Positions 9,160 to 18,093 of a DNA stretch of 64,000 nucleotides are shown piece by piece; within the stretch, counting starts at the first letter, position 1, and the number at the start of each line of letters is the position of its first letter. The notes beneath the pieces were generated by a model that worked only from the letters and a program-made list of their open reading frames with translations, made no database searches and was not told the origin of the DNA. A program made the translations under genes and the position numbers. This stretch comes from JAAXGX01 sp965203565 (GTDB lineage Bacteria > Acidobacteriota > Vicinamibacteria > Vicinamibacterales > UBA8438): contig OZ241896.1 in the NCBI GenBank assembly GCA_965203565.1, forward strand, positions 3,658,001 through 3,722,000. The letters are read 5' to 3'.

Positions 9160-12123
9160 TCACGCCAGCAGCGACCGGAGCAGGGCGGCCGGGTGCAGCG
9201 CTTCGACGCCGGCGAAGTCGCGGACCTGGTGGCGGCACGACGTTCCGGCGGCGACCAGGACGCCGCCGGAGCCGAGCGCCCGCGCGGCGGGGAGCAGGCG
9301 GCGCTCGCCGATCCGGCGCGAGATCTCGAAGTGCTCGCGCGCGTAGCCGAACGATCCGGCCATGCCGCAGCAGCCGGCGTCGAGATCGACGACATCCGCG
9401 CCCGGTATCCGTTCGAGAAGCGCCCTGGCGGGACCGACCAGGCCGAGCGACTGCTGATGGCAGTGTCCGTGGAGCAGGATCCGGTCCGGACCGGAGCGAA
9501 GCGGGAGCGCCGGGCAGCCGTCGCCGAGCCGCCGGTCCAGATACTCCTCGAACAAGGCGCATGCGGACGCGACCTCGCGCGCCCGCCGCTGCTCGTCGCC
9601 GCGCAGCAGCGCCGGCAGGTCGTCCACCAGCGCGGAGAGGCAGCTCGGCTCCAGCACGACGATAGAGATTCCGGCCGCGGCCAGCGGATGCAGCCGGCGC
9701 ACCGCTTCCGCCGCTCGTTCGCGCGCCTCGGCCAGCAGGCCCTGCGAGATGAGCGGCCGGCCGCAGCAGGCGTCCGGTCCGAGCTCCACCCTGACGCCGG
9801 CCGCCTCCAGCACCTCGGCCGCCGCGAGGCCGATCTCCGGGTTGAAATAGCTGGTGAAGGTGTCGGCGAACAGCACCGCGTCCGGGAAGCCGTTCGGTGC
9901 GGACGGCAGTGCGAACGGCAGCGCGGCCGGCCCACTCGGCTCGGTGTTGCGGCCGGCGGCGGCGGCGCGCCGATCACGCCATGCGATCGACAGCGGCCGG
10001 GGCGCCCACGGGGGAAGCGACCGGCGGCGGTCGATGCCGGCCAGCCGCTCGACGAGCGCCCGCGCCCACCTCCGCTCCAGCCACGGGTTGACGAGCGGCG
10101 CGGCGCGGCCGGCCCACGCCGACAGTTCGTGGATGCGTCCGAGCAGGCGCGCCCGGAGCGGCGCGCCGCGGCGGCGCCAGTAGTCGGCGAGGAACTCGCT
10201 CTTCATGCGCGCCATGTCGACGCCGGTCGGACACTCGGTCTTGCAGGCGCGGCATTCCAGGCACAGGTCCAGCACGTCGTACACGCCGCGGTCGCCGAGG
10301 CCGGCCTCGCGCGGACCGGACGGCCGGAGCGCGCCGGTCATCGCGAGCCGCAGCGCGTTGGCGCGCCCGCGCGTGGAGTGCGCCTCGTCGCGCGTCACCA
10401 TGTACGACGGGCACATCACGCCGCTCAGCGTCTTGCGGCAGGCGCCGACGCCGCTGCACATCTCGACGGCCCGCCCCAGCCCGCCGTGCGCGCCGTAGTC
10501 GAACGCCGTCTCCGGCTCCGGCGTCCGGTAGCCGGCGCCGTACCGCAGGTTGTCGGTCAGCGGCGGCGCGTCGACGATCTTGCCGGGGTTGAACAATCCG
10601 TCCGGATCGAACGTGCGCTTGACGGTCCGGAACGCCTCGTACAGCTCGGGGCCGAACATGCGCGCCATGAACGGCCCGCGCACCAGGCCGTCGCCGTGCT
10701 CGCCCGAGAGCGCGCCGCCGAACTCCAGGACCAGGTCGGCGACGTCGTGCGCTATCGCCTCGAACTGCCGCACGCCGGCCGCCGTCTTCAGGTTGACGAC
10801 GGGCCGCACGTGGAGGCACCCGACCGAGGCGTGGGCGTAGACGCCGGCGGTCGTCCCGCGCCGGCGGACGACGGCGAGGAACCGCTCGATGAAGGCGCGC
10901 AGCTGCTCGGGCGCGACGGCGGTGTCTTCGACGAACGAGAGGCTCTTCGCATCCCCCTTCATCGCCATCGACAGGCCGAGCGCCGACTCGCGCAACTTCC
11001 AGATCCGCGCCTGATCGGCCGCCGCGGTGGCGCGGGCGGCGTGCGCGGCCACGCCCCGGGCGCGGACCGCGGCTTCGAGCCGGTCGAGCCGCGGCCGGAG
11101 CGCTTCGGCCGACTCGTCGTACAGCTCCACGCAGAGCAGCGCGCCGCAGTCGGTCCGGAGGACCGCCCGGCGCATCGCGTCGAGCGCACGGTTCTCGCGG
11201 GCGTGGTCGAGAATCGACCGGTCCATTACTTCGACGGCCGACGGGCGGTGCTCCAACAGGGCCGGCGTCTCGCCGAGCGCGTCGAGCAGGTCGCCGTACT
11301 CGATCGTCAGCACCGCCTTCGCCGCCGGGAGCGGCGCGAGGTTGAGCCGCGCCTCCACGATCACCCCGAGCGTCCCCTCGGAGCCGACGATCAGCTTGGC
11401 GAGGTTGAACGGCGCGGCGGCGATCGCGGCGGGGGTGAACGCGTCGAGGTTGTAGCCGCCGACCCTCCGCAGGAGCTTCGGGTACCGCCGGTCGATCTCG
11501 TCGGCGAGCCGCGCCGCCAGCTCGCGGACGGCGCGGTGGCAGGCGCCTTCCAGGGTCGTCGCCGCGCACGCCGCGTCCAGCGCGCCGCCCGTCAGCGGCC
11601 GGAGGTGGGCGACCGATCCGTCGGCCAGCGCGACGTGCAGGTCGAGGACGTGATCGATCGTCTTGCCGTAGAGCACCGACCGCGCGCCGCTCGAATTGTT
11701 GGCGATCATCCCGCCTGCCGTCGCGCGGCTGGCGGTGGAGACGTCCGGCGCGAACCGCAGGCCGTGCGGCGCGAGCTCCGCGTTCAGCTCGTCGAGCACG
11801 ATCCCCGGCTCGACGCGCGCCCAGCGCTCCGCGACGTTCACCTCCAGCAGGCGGTTGAAATGCCTGGACGTGTCGAGCTGGAGTCCCGGCCCGATCGCCT
11901 GGCCGGCCTGCGACGTGCCGCCGCCGCGCGCCGTGATCGAGCAGCCGTGGGCCCGCGCGCAGGCGATCGCCTCCAGGACGTCCGCCCGCGACCGGACGAC
12001 GGCCACCCCGACCGGCTCGATGCGATACACGCTGGCGTCGGTGGAGTAGAGCGCGCGGGAGACCGGATCGAAACGGACTTCGCCTTCCAGCCGGGCTTCG
12101 AGATCCGCGCGCAGGCCGGTCAT
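9160..12123 (-). CDS. FAD-linked oxidase / Fe-S oxidoreductase (YdiJ-like 2-hydroxyacid dehydrogenase)
   Basis: 987 residues in one chain. First comes an FAD-binding-4 domain (SITARGGGTSQAGQAIGPG, about residues 65-90), then an FAD-oxidase C-terminal domain (ending SGEHGDGLVRGPFMA). Next are ferredoxin-like cysteines (CSGVGACRK and CLECRACKTECPTGVD). Finally there are two CCG heterodisulfide-type motifs (DACCGRPLISQG, LHGHCHQQS, DAGCCGMAGSFGY). This layout is that of large membrane-associated D-2-hydroxyacid (D-lactate or D-2-hydroxyglutarate) dehydrogenases that pass electrons to the respiratory chain. The substrate cannot be told from sequence. The start is set at ATG 12123; a longer open frame has no family match. 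Confidence 0.88.
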   Translation of the reverse strand: MTGLRADLEARLEGEVRFDPVSRALYSTDASVYRIEPVGVAVVRSRADVLEAIACARAHGCSITARGGGTSQAGQAIGPGLQLDTSRHFNRLLEVNVAERWARVEPGIVLDELNAELAPHGLRFAPDVSTASRATAGGMIANNSSGARSVLYGKTIDHVLDLHVALADGSVAHLRPLTGGALDAACAATTLEGACHRAVRELAARLADEIDRRYPKLLRRVGGYNLDAFTPAAIAAAPFNLAKLIVGSEGTLGVIVEARLNLAPLPAAKAVLTIEYGDLLDALGETPALLEHRPSAVEVMDRSILDHARENRALDAMRRAVLRTDCGALLCVELYDESAEALRPRLDRLEAAVRARGVAAHAARATAAADQARIWKLRESALGLSMAMKGDAKSLSFVEDTAVAPEQLRAFIERFLAVVRRRGTTAGVYAHASVGCLHVRPVVNLKTAAGVRQFEAIAHDVADLVLEFGGALSGEHGDGLVRGPFMARMFGPELYEAFRTVKRTFDPDGLFNPGKIVDAPPLTDNLRYGAGYRTPEPETAFDYGAHGGLGRAVEMCSGVGACRKTLSGVMCPSYMVTRDEAHSTRGRANALRLAMTGALRPSGPREAGLGDRGVYDVLDLCLECRACKTECPTGVDMARMKSEFLADYWRRRGAPLRARLLGRIHELSAWAGRAAPLVNPWLERRWARALVERLAGIDRRRSLPPWAPRPLSIAWRDRRAAAAGRNTEPSGPAALPFALPSAPNGFPDAVLFADTFTSYFNPEIGLAAAEVLEAAGVRVELGPDACCGRPLISQGLLAEARERAAEAVRRLHPLAAAGISIVVLEPSCLSALVDDLPALLRGDEQRRAREVASACALFEEYLDRRLGDGCPALPLRSGPDRILLHGHCHQQSLGLVGPARALLERIPGADVVDLDAGCCGMAGSFGYAREHFEISRRIGERRLLPAARALGSGGVLVAAGTSCRHQVRDFAGVEALHPAALLRSLLA

Positions 12124-12305
12124 CCGGCGCAGTATAGACGGCGGATCTTCGACGTCTCGCGTTGGGTCAACCCCGTGCCGTTGATCCGCGGAATCGAGAG
12201 CAGCCTCGTCAGCGGGCCAAGTACGCAACAATTACCACCGCCCGGCCGTGACCCCGTGGCAATTCCCGCCACGCGCGCGCATGCGCGGCCGAGGGGTGGC
12301 CATTC

Positions 12306-12983
12306 ATGCAACTTCGCCGGCAGCCCGCCTCCGTCATCATGGCCGTTGTCGCGCTGCTGGCGCTGGCGCCGGCGGCGGCCGGCGCGCAGGTCGTCGAGCG
12401 GGTCGTCGATGGAGACACGATCATCGTGCGCGGCGTCGGCCGCGTGCGCCTGATCGGCGTCGATACGCCGGAGACGGTCGATCCCCGGCGGCCGGTCGAG
12501 CGGTTCGGGAAGGAAGCCAGCGCATTCACGAAGCGTCTGCTCGAAGGCCGGCGCGTGCGGCTGGAGTACGACCAGCAGCGGACCGACCGGTACGGACGGA
12601 CGCTCGCGTACGTCTACCTGCCGGACGGGACGTTCGCCAACGCGGAGATCATCCGGCGCGGCTACGGCCACGCCTACACCCGGTTCCCGTTCAGGCTCCG
12701 GGACCGGTTCCGGCGGATCGAACGCGAGGCCCGCAGCGCCGGCGTCGGCCTGTGGGGCGCGGCGCCGGGCGAGCGGCCCGCGGCGTCGGCGCACGAAAGA
12801 ACCGTCGCCGCGGCGCAGCGGCTCCCCGCAGGCGACGACGCCCTGGCGCGGTGGGACGACAACGGCAACGGACGGATCACCTGCGCCGAAGCCCGGCGGC
12901 ACGGCATCGCGCCTGTGCGCCGCGGCCATCCCGCATACCCCCACATGCGCGACGGAGACAACGACGGCGCCGTGTGCGAGTGA
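12306..12983 (+). CDS. secreted thermonuclease-like protein with C-terminal calcium-binding (Excalibur-like) motif
   Basis: 225 residues. A signal peptide ends at about AAAGAQ (residue 28). An SNase fold follows: VVDGDTIIVRGVGRVRLIGVD with PETVDP, an Arg-rich core and TDRYGRTLAYVYLPDG. This is the catalytic pattern of Staphylococcus nuclease homologues, Ca-dependent nucleases acting outside the cytoplasm. The tail has an EF-hand-like DNNGNGRITCAEA and ends DGDNDGAVCE, the sequence signature of Excalibur domains, which can bind calcium. The SNase-Excalibur pairing is a recurrent exported architecture. It is a single gene, divergent from the FAD oxidase. Confidence 0.85.
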   Translation: MQLRRQPASVIMAVVALLALAPAAAGAQVVERVVDGDTIIVRGVGRVRLIGVDTPETVDPRRPVERFGKEASAFTKRLLEGRRVRLEYDQQRTDRYGRTLAYVYLPDGTFANAEIIRRGYGHAYTRFPFRLRDRFRRIEREARSAGVGLWGAAPGERPAASAHERTVAAAQRLPAGDDALARWDDNGNGRITCAEARRHGIAPVRRGHPAYPHMRDGDNDGAVCE

Positions 12984-13044
12984 CGTCACCGTCAGCAACC
13001 CCCGGCGCCGAGAGCGTGAAGCGCCCCGCCCTGATCAGACGCGA

Positions 13045-13124
13045 GTGCGCATATCGGGCGTACGCGACCGACGAACAGCGCAGCAGCGCCGCTCGAATGC
13101 TGCGGGACTTTCCCGCGCGGGCTG
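13045..13124 (+). repeat. direct repeat unit 1 (REP-like, with small hairpin)
   Basis: Eighty bases starting GTGCGCATATCGGGCGTACG and ending at the GGGCTG after GCGGGACTTTCCCGC. They recur downstream at 13352-13443 with an insertion and few substitutions. The end of the unit is a perfect small hairpin, GCGGGA-CTT-TCCCGC. A shorter relative of the last 33 bases lies at 43926-43958. It does not appear to encode a protein. Confidence 0.75.
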
Positions 13125-13126
13125 CA

Positions 13127-13210
13127 ATGGCCGCTGAAACGTTCGTTGACGCCAGCGGGTTCTATGCCCTGCTGAAGCCCGCCGCCGCGGCGCCGGAGAC
13201 GCCGTCATGA
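13127..13210 (+). pseudogene. relic of a PIN-domain (VapC-like) toxin gene
   Basis: A 27-codon open frame beginning at ATG 13127 gives MAAETFVDASGFYALLKP and then stops at TGA 13208 after an Ala/Pro stretch. FVDASGFYALL is the characteristic first strand of VapC-type PIN ribonucleases, including the first catalytic Asp. Nothing resembling the rest of a PIN domain (about 130 residues) follows, nor is an antitoxin gene evident. It lies between two copies of a repeat, which suggests the remainder was deleted by recombination. The call rests on a short match only. Confidence 0.5.
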
Positions 13211-13283
13211 CGCTGCTGCGCGACCTGATCGACACGACCGAACCCGCTCGTCGGAAGCTGCTCCATACGTCCGACTGGCATCT

Positions 13284-13352
13284 GGCAGCCCGTGGTGGAA
13301 CCCCGCGGGGCGCCGAGAGCGGCGAGGCGCCCGGCTGACAAGGCGTGAGGAG
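13284..13352 (-). repeat. dispersed repeat family 2, copy 1
   Basis: Read on the minus strand this unit is CTCCTCACGCCTTGTCAGCC followed by a GC-rich stretch with CGGGCGCCTCGCCGCTCTCGG. Close relatives lie at 35081-35146 and 45718-45776 on the plus strand. All three lie in gaps between genes. None has a convincing reading frame of its own. Confidence 0.7.
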
Positions 13353-13443
13353 GGCGCATATCGGACGTACGCAACCGACGAACAACGCCGTCAGGCGGGA
13401 TGCATCGCCGCTCGAATGCAGCGGGACTTTCCTGCGCGGGCTG
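13352..13443 (+). repeat. direct repeat unit 2 (partner of 13045-13124)
   Basis: Starts GGGCGCATATCGGACGTACG and ends with GCGGGACTTTCCTGCGCGGG just before the symporter stop codon. Compared with unit 1 it carries an extra block of about 12 bases in the middle and one mismatch in the hairpin. Being placed at the 3' end of a gene, the hairpin could influence mRNA end formation, but no T-run follows. Confidence 0.72.
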
Positions 13444-15069
13444 TCAGCCGCCCGTCCCGAAGTACCGCGCCAGCGTCGCCTCGCGCGGCCGGCGCGTAAG
13501 CAGCGACACCCCGATCATCAGGAGCGTTGAACCGATCGTCATCGGCACGACCGGCATGAAGCCGAGGACGGCCGTCCCGCCCGGCGTGCGGGCGAGGAGG
13601 TCGGCGCCGGCGACGGTCCAGATCGGGGTGACGGCGCCCGGCGGCGGGGCCGGGACGACGGCCTGGAGCAGGGCGACGCCGGCGACGGCGGCGGCGGTCC
13701 AGACGGTGACCGCCAGCGCGCCCCACTTCGTGCTGCGCCGCCAGAAGAGCGCCGCCGCCAGCAGCGGGAACAGGGACGAGTAGCCCGAGAAGGCGTACTG
13801 AACGGCCAGGCTGAAGATGCCGGGGGGCGCCTTCAACGCGACGACGTAGGCCACGGCGGCGATCAGCACCACGAACAGGCGGCCGGTCTGCACCTGCGCC
13901 CGCGCGCCGAACCGCCGCGTCCCGCCGTAGAAGGTGAAGACGTCCTCGGTGAACATGGTCGAGAGGGCGAGGATCTGCGAGTCGCTGGCCATCACCGCGG
14001 CCATGATGCCGGCGCCGAGCACCCCGGCCAGCCAGAGCGGGGCGTAATGCTCCAGCATCAGGATGATGACGTCGTCGCCGGCGGCGGCCTGCTGCAGCTC
14101 GGCCACGCGCGCCGGGCTCAGCGACGCGTCGGCGGCGGCCAGCAGCGCCCGCGCGTCGAGCTTCGCCGCAATGGCCGGGACGTCGTGCATCGCGTTGGCG
14201 GCGACGCCGAGGAAGACGCAGGGGAGCCAGATGGCGAGGATGCAGATCGGGTAGAAGACCACCGTCTTCTTGAACTGCCGCATCCGGCGCGCGGTGAAGC
14301 AGAAGATGATGATGTGCGGGAAGACGATGGTCGAGAGCGGAATGAACGTGTAGCTGAGGAAGAAGCGCGGCGACACCCGTTCCCGGGTGAGCAGGTGGGC
14401 CGCGGCGTCCGAGCCGAGCAGCGACTCGATTGCGGCGGGGAAGCCGCCGATGCTCGACCCGACCAGCAGCAGGGCGGCCGCGCCGAAGCAGAGGAACAGC
14501 ACCGTCTGGAACGTGTTGACCCAGGCGGTGCCGCGCATCCCGCCGAAGAAGACGTAGCTCATCACGACCGCCGCCACCACGCCGCCGCCGAACCAGTACG
14601 GCGCCGCGCCGCCGCTCACCGCCGCGAGCGTGGCGCCGCCCCCCATCACCGCGATGACGATGTACGGCACGAGCAGCGCCGCCTGCAGGGCGAAGATGGC
14701 GGTCCCGATGTGGCCGCACTCCCACCGGTCGCGGAACATCTGCACCGGCGTGATGAACCCGTGCCGCTTGCCGAGCGCCCACATCCGGGTCCCGATGAGC
14801 AGCAGCGTGACCGGGATGATCAGGGCGGACGACGACGCCATCAGGCCGTATGTGACGATCCCGTTCGAGAAGGCGTGCCCCGCCGAGCCGAGGATGGTGA
14901 ACGCCGTCATGTTCGTGCCGAACAGCGACAGGAGGAAGACGGCCGGTCCGAGCGACCGGCCGGCCAGGAAGTACCCCTCGGCGTCGGCCTGCGCGTGCCG
15001 GCGGAACGCGAAGACGCCGATGTAGAAGATGACGCCGAGGTAGGCGAACACCACCAGGGCGGGGATCAT
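13444..15069 (-). CDS. sodium:solute symporter family permease
   Basis: 541 residues with about 13 hydrophobic helices. The start reads MIPALVVFAYLGVIFYIGVF, followed by AEGYFLAGRSLGPAVFLLSL and FGTNMTAFTILGSAGHAF, the usual helix 1-2 region of the SSS family with its sodium-binding turn. Members import solutes such as sugars, proline or carboxylates with Na+. The substrate is not evident. The ATG overlaps the stop of the DUF3311 gene (ATGA), a pairing seen with PanF-like transporters where the small protein is a partner. The 3' end abuts a hairpin-bearing repeat. Confidence 0.9.
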   Translation of the reverse strand: MIPALVVFAYLGVIFYIGVFAFRRHAQADAEGYFLAGRSLGPAVFLLSLFGTNMTAFTILGSAGHAFSNGIVTYGLMASSSALIIPVTLLLIGTRMWALGKRHGFITPVQMFRDRWECGHIGTAIFALQAALLVPYIVIAVMGGGATLAAVSGGAAPYWFGGGVVAAVVMSYVFFGGMRGTAWVNTFQTVLFLCFGAAALLLVGSSIGGFPAAIESLLGSDAAAHLLTRERVSPRFFLSYTFIPLSTIVFPHIIIFCFTARRMRQFKKTVVFYPICILAIWLPCVFLGVAANAMHDVPAIAAKLDARALLAAADASLSPARVAELQQAAAGDDVIILMLEHYAPLWLAGVLGAGIMAAVMASDSQILALSTMFTEDVFTFYGGTRRFGARAQVQTGRLFVVLIAAVAYVVALKAPPGIFSLAVQYAFSGYSSLFPLLAAALFWRRSTKWGALAVTVWTAAAVAGVALLQAVVPAPPPGAVTPIWTVAGADLLARTPGGTAVLGFMPVVPMTIGSTLLMIGVSLLTRRPREATLARYFGTGG

Positions 15070-15371
15070 CGCGCCGCGCCCCCCGGCGAGCCGTCCTCCG
15101 GCCGCCGGCCCTCCGGCGGCGCGTCGTCCGCTTCGGCCTCCCGCTCCAGTTCGGCCGGCCAGGCGTACCGAATCAGGAGCGCCATCAGCCCCGCCGCCGC
15201 CGCCGAGTACGCGGCGTGGTAGAACAGGCCTATCGGGAGGAACCCGAAGACGAGCGGCCGGGCGGTCTCCCAGAACCAGACGTCCTGGTGCAGGAGGTAC
15301 GTCGCGGCCACCGCCAGGACGAGCGCCCGGCGCAAGGTCCGCATCTCCAGCGTCGTTCGCGGCGTTCGCAT
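15066..15371 (-). CDS. DUF3311 small membrane partner of the symporter
   Basis: About 101 residues from Met at 15371; Met at 15344 is an alternative start, and the longer frame to 15434 has a Thr/Arg-rich lead that is unlikely to be real. Two membrane helices are visible (ALVLAVAATYLL and LFYHAAYSAAAAGLMALLI) with a conserved FGFLPIGLFYH between, typical of DUF3311. Such proteins are encoded directly before sodium:solute symporters, as here (4-bp overlap), and are thought to be a small subunit. The acidic Pro/Gly tail is cytoplasmic and variable. Confidence 0.8.
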   Translation of the reverse strand: MRTPRTTLEMRTLRRALVLAVAATYLLHQDVWFWETARPLVFGFLPIGLFYHAAYSAAAAGLMALLIRYAWPAELEREAEADDAPPEGRRPEDGSPGGAAR

Positions 15372-15424
15372 CGTTCTCGTCCGGGTCCGGTTGGCCGCGG
15401 AGCCCACCATACTAGAATGTCCCC

Positions 15425-15877
15425 ATGAATACATGGTTGCCGTTCGTGGTGCTCACGGTGGTGAGCTGGGGGACGTACATTCCGACGCTGCACAAGGGCC
15501 AACTGGCGCTGGGGGGCAGCGGCGTGCACGCGTTCCTGATGGTCGGAGTGGCGTACCTGCTGGTGGCGATAGCCGTCCCCGGCACGATCGTGGCGCGCGC
15601 CGGGAGCTGGAACGTCTTCACGGCCGGCGGCGTCGGGTTCTCCGTCGCGGCCGGCGCGCTCGGGGCGATCGGCGCGCTCGGCATCGTCTTCGCGCTGGTC
15701 AACGGCGGCAAGCCGTCGGTGGTGCCGCCGCTGGTCTTCGCGGGCGCTCCGGTCGTCAGCGTCTTCGTGGCGATGCTGTACAACCCGCCGCAGGAAAGCC
15801 CGTCGCCGCTCTTCTTCCTGGGGATCGTCATGGCGGCGGCCGGCGTCGGCCTGTTCATGGCGAACCGCCCGCACTGA
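15425..15877 (+). CDS. small polytopic membrane protein, DMT/EamA-like
   Basis: 150 residues with five predicted helices: FVVLTVVSWGTYIP, HAFLMVGVAYLLVAIAV, GVGFSVAAGALGAIGALGIV, PPLVFAGAPVVSVFVAML and FFLGIVMAAAGVGLFMA. The GALGIVFALVNGG pattern and the helix count resemble half-size drug/metabolite transporters. No substrate can be named. It is divergent from the DUF3311-symporter pair and convergent with oligopeptidase B, with 18 bp between stops. Confidence 0.6.
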   Translation: MNTWLPFVVLTVVSWGTYIPTLHKGQLALGGSGVHAFLMVGVAYLLVAIAVPGTIVARAGSWNVFTAGGVGFSVAAGALGAIGALGIVFALVNGGKPSVVPPLVFAGAPVVSVFVAMLYNPPQESPSPLFFLGIVMAAAGVGLFMANRPH

Positions 15878-15895
15878 CGCCGGCCACCGGGCTGG

Positions 15896-17992
15896 TCAGT
15901 CGGCGGCGCCGGCCAGATCGAGCAGGAAGGCGTACTGCAGCGCGAGCTCCCGGTACCGCTTGTACCGGCCGGACGCCCCGCCGTGGCCGGCGTCCATCTC
16001 GGTCCGGAGCAGCAGCAGGTTGTCGTCGGTCTTCAAGGCGCGCAGCTTCGCCACCCACTTCGCCGGCTCCCAGTACTGCACCTGGGAGTCGTACAGGCCG
16101 GTCGTCACCAGCAGGTGCGGATACCGCCTGGCCGACACGTTGTCGTACGGCGAGTACGACCGGATGTACCGGTAGAACCGCTCGTCGGCCGGGTCGCCCC
16201 ACTCGTCGTACTCGCCGGTCGTCAGCGGGATGCTCTCGTCGAGCATCGTCGTCACCACGTCGACGAACGGGACCTGCGCCACCACGCCGTGAAACAGGTC
16301 GGGCCGCAGGTTGACCACCGCCCCCATCAGCAGTCCGCCGGCGCTCCCGCCCATGGCGTACAGCCGGTCCGGGCGGGTGTACCCCAGCTCGATCAGCCGC
16401 TCGGCGCACGCGATGAAGTCGGTGAACGTGTTCTTCTTGTCGAGCAGCTTCCCGCCCTCGTACCAGGCGCGGCCGAGCTCCTCGCCGCCCCGCACGTGGG
16501 CGATGGCGAAGACGAACCCGCGGTCGAGCAGGCTGAGGCGGGGCGAGGAGAACCAGGCGTCCATGCTGATCCCGTACGCGCCGTAGCCGTACAGCAGGAG
16601 CGGACGCGGCCCTTCCCCGGCCGCGTCGCGCCGGGCGACGAGCGAGATCGGCGTCCGCGCGCCGTCCGGGGCGACGGCGTGCAGCCGCTCGGTCCGGTAG
16701 TGCGCGGGGTCGAAGCCGCCCAGCACCTCCTCGCGCTTCAGCAGCGTGCGCGCGCGGGTCCGCATGTCGTAGTCATAGGTCGACGCCGGGGTGCTCGGCG
16801 AGCTGTAGCCGAACCGGAGCACGCCGGTGTCGGCCACGTGGTTGTGCGGATCGATGAACGCGTCGTACGCCGGCTCCGGGAACGCCACTGCGTGCTCTTC
16901 GCCGCGCGCGCCGCCGCCCGCATCGCCGCCCGTCTCATCGCGCTCCCAGGACCGCACCCGCAGCCGGACGAGGCCGCCGGCCCGCTCCTGCACCACCAGG
17001 TGGTCCCGGAACAGCTCGAACCCCTCCAGCAGCACGTCGTCGCGGTGCGGGACCAGCTCGCGCCAGTGCTCGCGCCCGCGGCGATCCTCGGGCGTCTCCA
17101 GCAGCCGGAAGTTCCGCGCGCCCGCGTTGCTGCGGACGTAGAAGCGGCCGCGGTAATGGTCGATCTGGTGCTCGTGGCCGCGCGCCCGCGGCAGGAAGAC
17201 CTCCGGGGGATCGGCGGGCCGGTCGGCCGGGACGCACCGGAACTCGGTGGTCAGCGTCTGGTGCGAGCCGATCAGGACGTACCGCTTCGACCGGCTCTTC
17301 CCGACGCCGCACGCGAACGTGTCGTCCGCTTCCTCGTACACCAGCGCGTCCGCCGCGACGGCGCGGCCGAGCGTGTGCCGGAGCACCTGGAACGGACGCA
17401 ACGTGACCGGGTCCTGCCGGGCGTAGAACAGCGTCCTGTCGTCGTTGGCCCAGACGGCGTTGCTCGTCACGTCCGGGATGACGTCGGCGAGCGTCGTCCC
17501 CGACGCCAAGTCGCGGAACCGGATGGCGTACCGCCGGCGGCCGACCGTGTCGACCGCGTACGCCAGGATCCGCTCGTTCGGACTGACGGCCAGGATCTTC
17601 GCGTCGCAGAACTCGTGCCCTTCGGCCAGGGCGTTGACGTCGAGGATCACCTGCTCGGCGCCGGCCTCGTCGTCGCCGGCGGCCAGCGGTTTCCGGCAGT
17701 AGATGCGGTGCTGCCGCCCCTCCTCGCACCGCCAGTAGTAGCGGTGCGCGCCGTCCCGGTACGGCGCCGAGGCGTCGGTCTGCCTGATCCGCCCCTTAAT
17801 CTCCTCGAACAGCCGCTCCCGCAGCCCGCGGACGCGCCGCATCCGCTCGTCGAGGTACGCGTTCTCCGCCTCCAGGTAGGCGACCACCTCCGGGTCGTCA
17901 CGGTCCCGCAGCCAGTAGTAGTCGTCCACCCGCACGTCGCCGTGCCGTTCGAGGCGGTGCGGCCGCCGGGGGGCGCGGGGCGGGACGGTCAT
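15896..17992 (-). CDS. ptrB: oligopeptidase B-like serine peptidase (family S9A)
   Basis: 698 residues, close to the usual 680-720. An N-terminal seven-bladed propeller opens with RRPHRLERHGDVRVDDYYWL. The alpha/beta-hydrolase domain carries the Ser nucleophile in AMGGSAGGLLMGAV (about residue 550), Asp in TGLYDSQVQYWEP (about 635) and His in MDAGHGGASGRY (about 669). These enzymes cut short peptides after Arg/Lys in the cytoplasm or periplasm; no signal peptide is seen. The ATG at 17992 is chosen because the frame upstream has no similarity. It is divergent from the RiPP precursor gene, with 101 bp between starts. Other S9A members process or cyclise peptides, so a link is possible but unproven. 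Confidence 0.88.
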   Translation of the reverse strand: MTVPPRAPRRPHRLERHGDVRVDDYYWLRDRDDPEVVAYLEAENAYLDERMRRVRGLRERLFEEIKGRIRQTDASAPYRDGAHRYYWRCEEGRQHRIYCRKPLAAGDDEAGAEQVILDVNALAEGHEFCDAKILAVSPNERILAYAVDTVGRRRYAIRFRDLASGTTLADVIPDVTSNAVWANDDRTLFYARQDPVTLRPFQVLRHTLGRAVAADALVYEEADDTFACGVGKSRSKRYVLIGSHQTLTTEFRCVPADRPADPPEVFLPRARGHEHQIDHYRGRFYVRSNAGARNFRLLETPEDRRGREHWRELVPHRDDVLLEGFELFRDHLVVQERAGGLVRLRVRSWERDETGGDAGGGARGEEHAVAFPEPAYDAFIDPHNHVADTGVLRFGYSSPSTPASTYDYDMRTRARTLLKREEVLGGFDPAHYRTERLHAVAPDGARTPISLVARRDAAGEGPRPLLLYGYGAYGISMDAWFSSPRLSLLDRGFVFAIAHVRGGEELGRAWYEGGKLLDKKNTFTDFIACAERLIELGYTRPDRLYAMGGSAGGLLMGAVVNLRPDLFHGVVAQVPFVDVVTTMLDESIPLTTGEYDEWGDPADERFYRYIRSYSPYDNVSARRYPHLLVTTGLYDSQVQYWEPAKWVAKLRALKTDDNLLLLRTEMDAGHGGASGRYKRYRELALQYAFLLDLAGAAD

Positions 17993-18093
17993 GGCGTTCT
18001 GTTCACGATACGCCGTATCGCAGCGCCCGTCGAATGCTGCACAGCCCGCGGCGGTGCTACCATGAAGAACGACAAGAGAGAGAGAGGCAGTCG

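Noticed and set aside
9193..12453. A 1086-codon open frame on the plus strand
   Set aside because: Very GC-rich DNA gives long antisense frames. Composition is Arg/Ala/Gly noise and the minus-strand FAD/Fe-S oxidase explains the region fully.
13207..13340. Short frame MTLLRDLIDTTEPARRKLL following the PIN relic
   Set aside because: Considered as a toxin-antitoxin partner, but it lacks antitoxin features, starts on the PIN stop and runs into a dispersed repeat.
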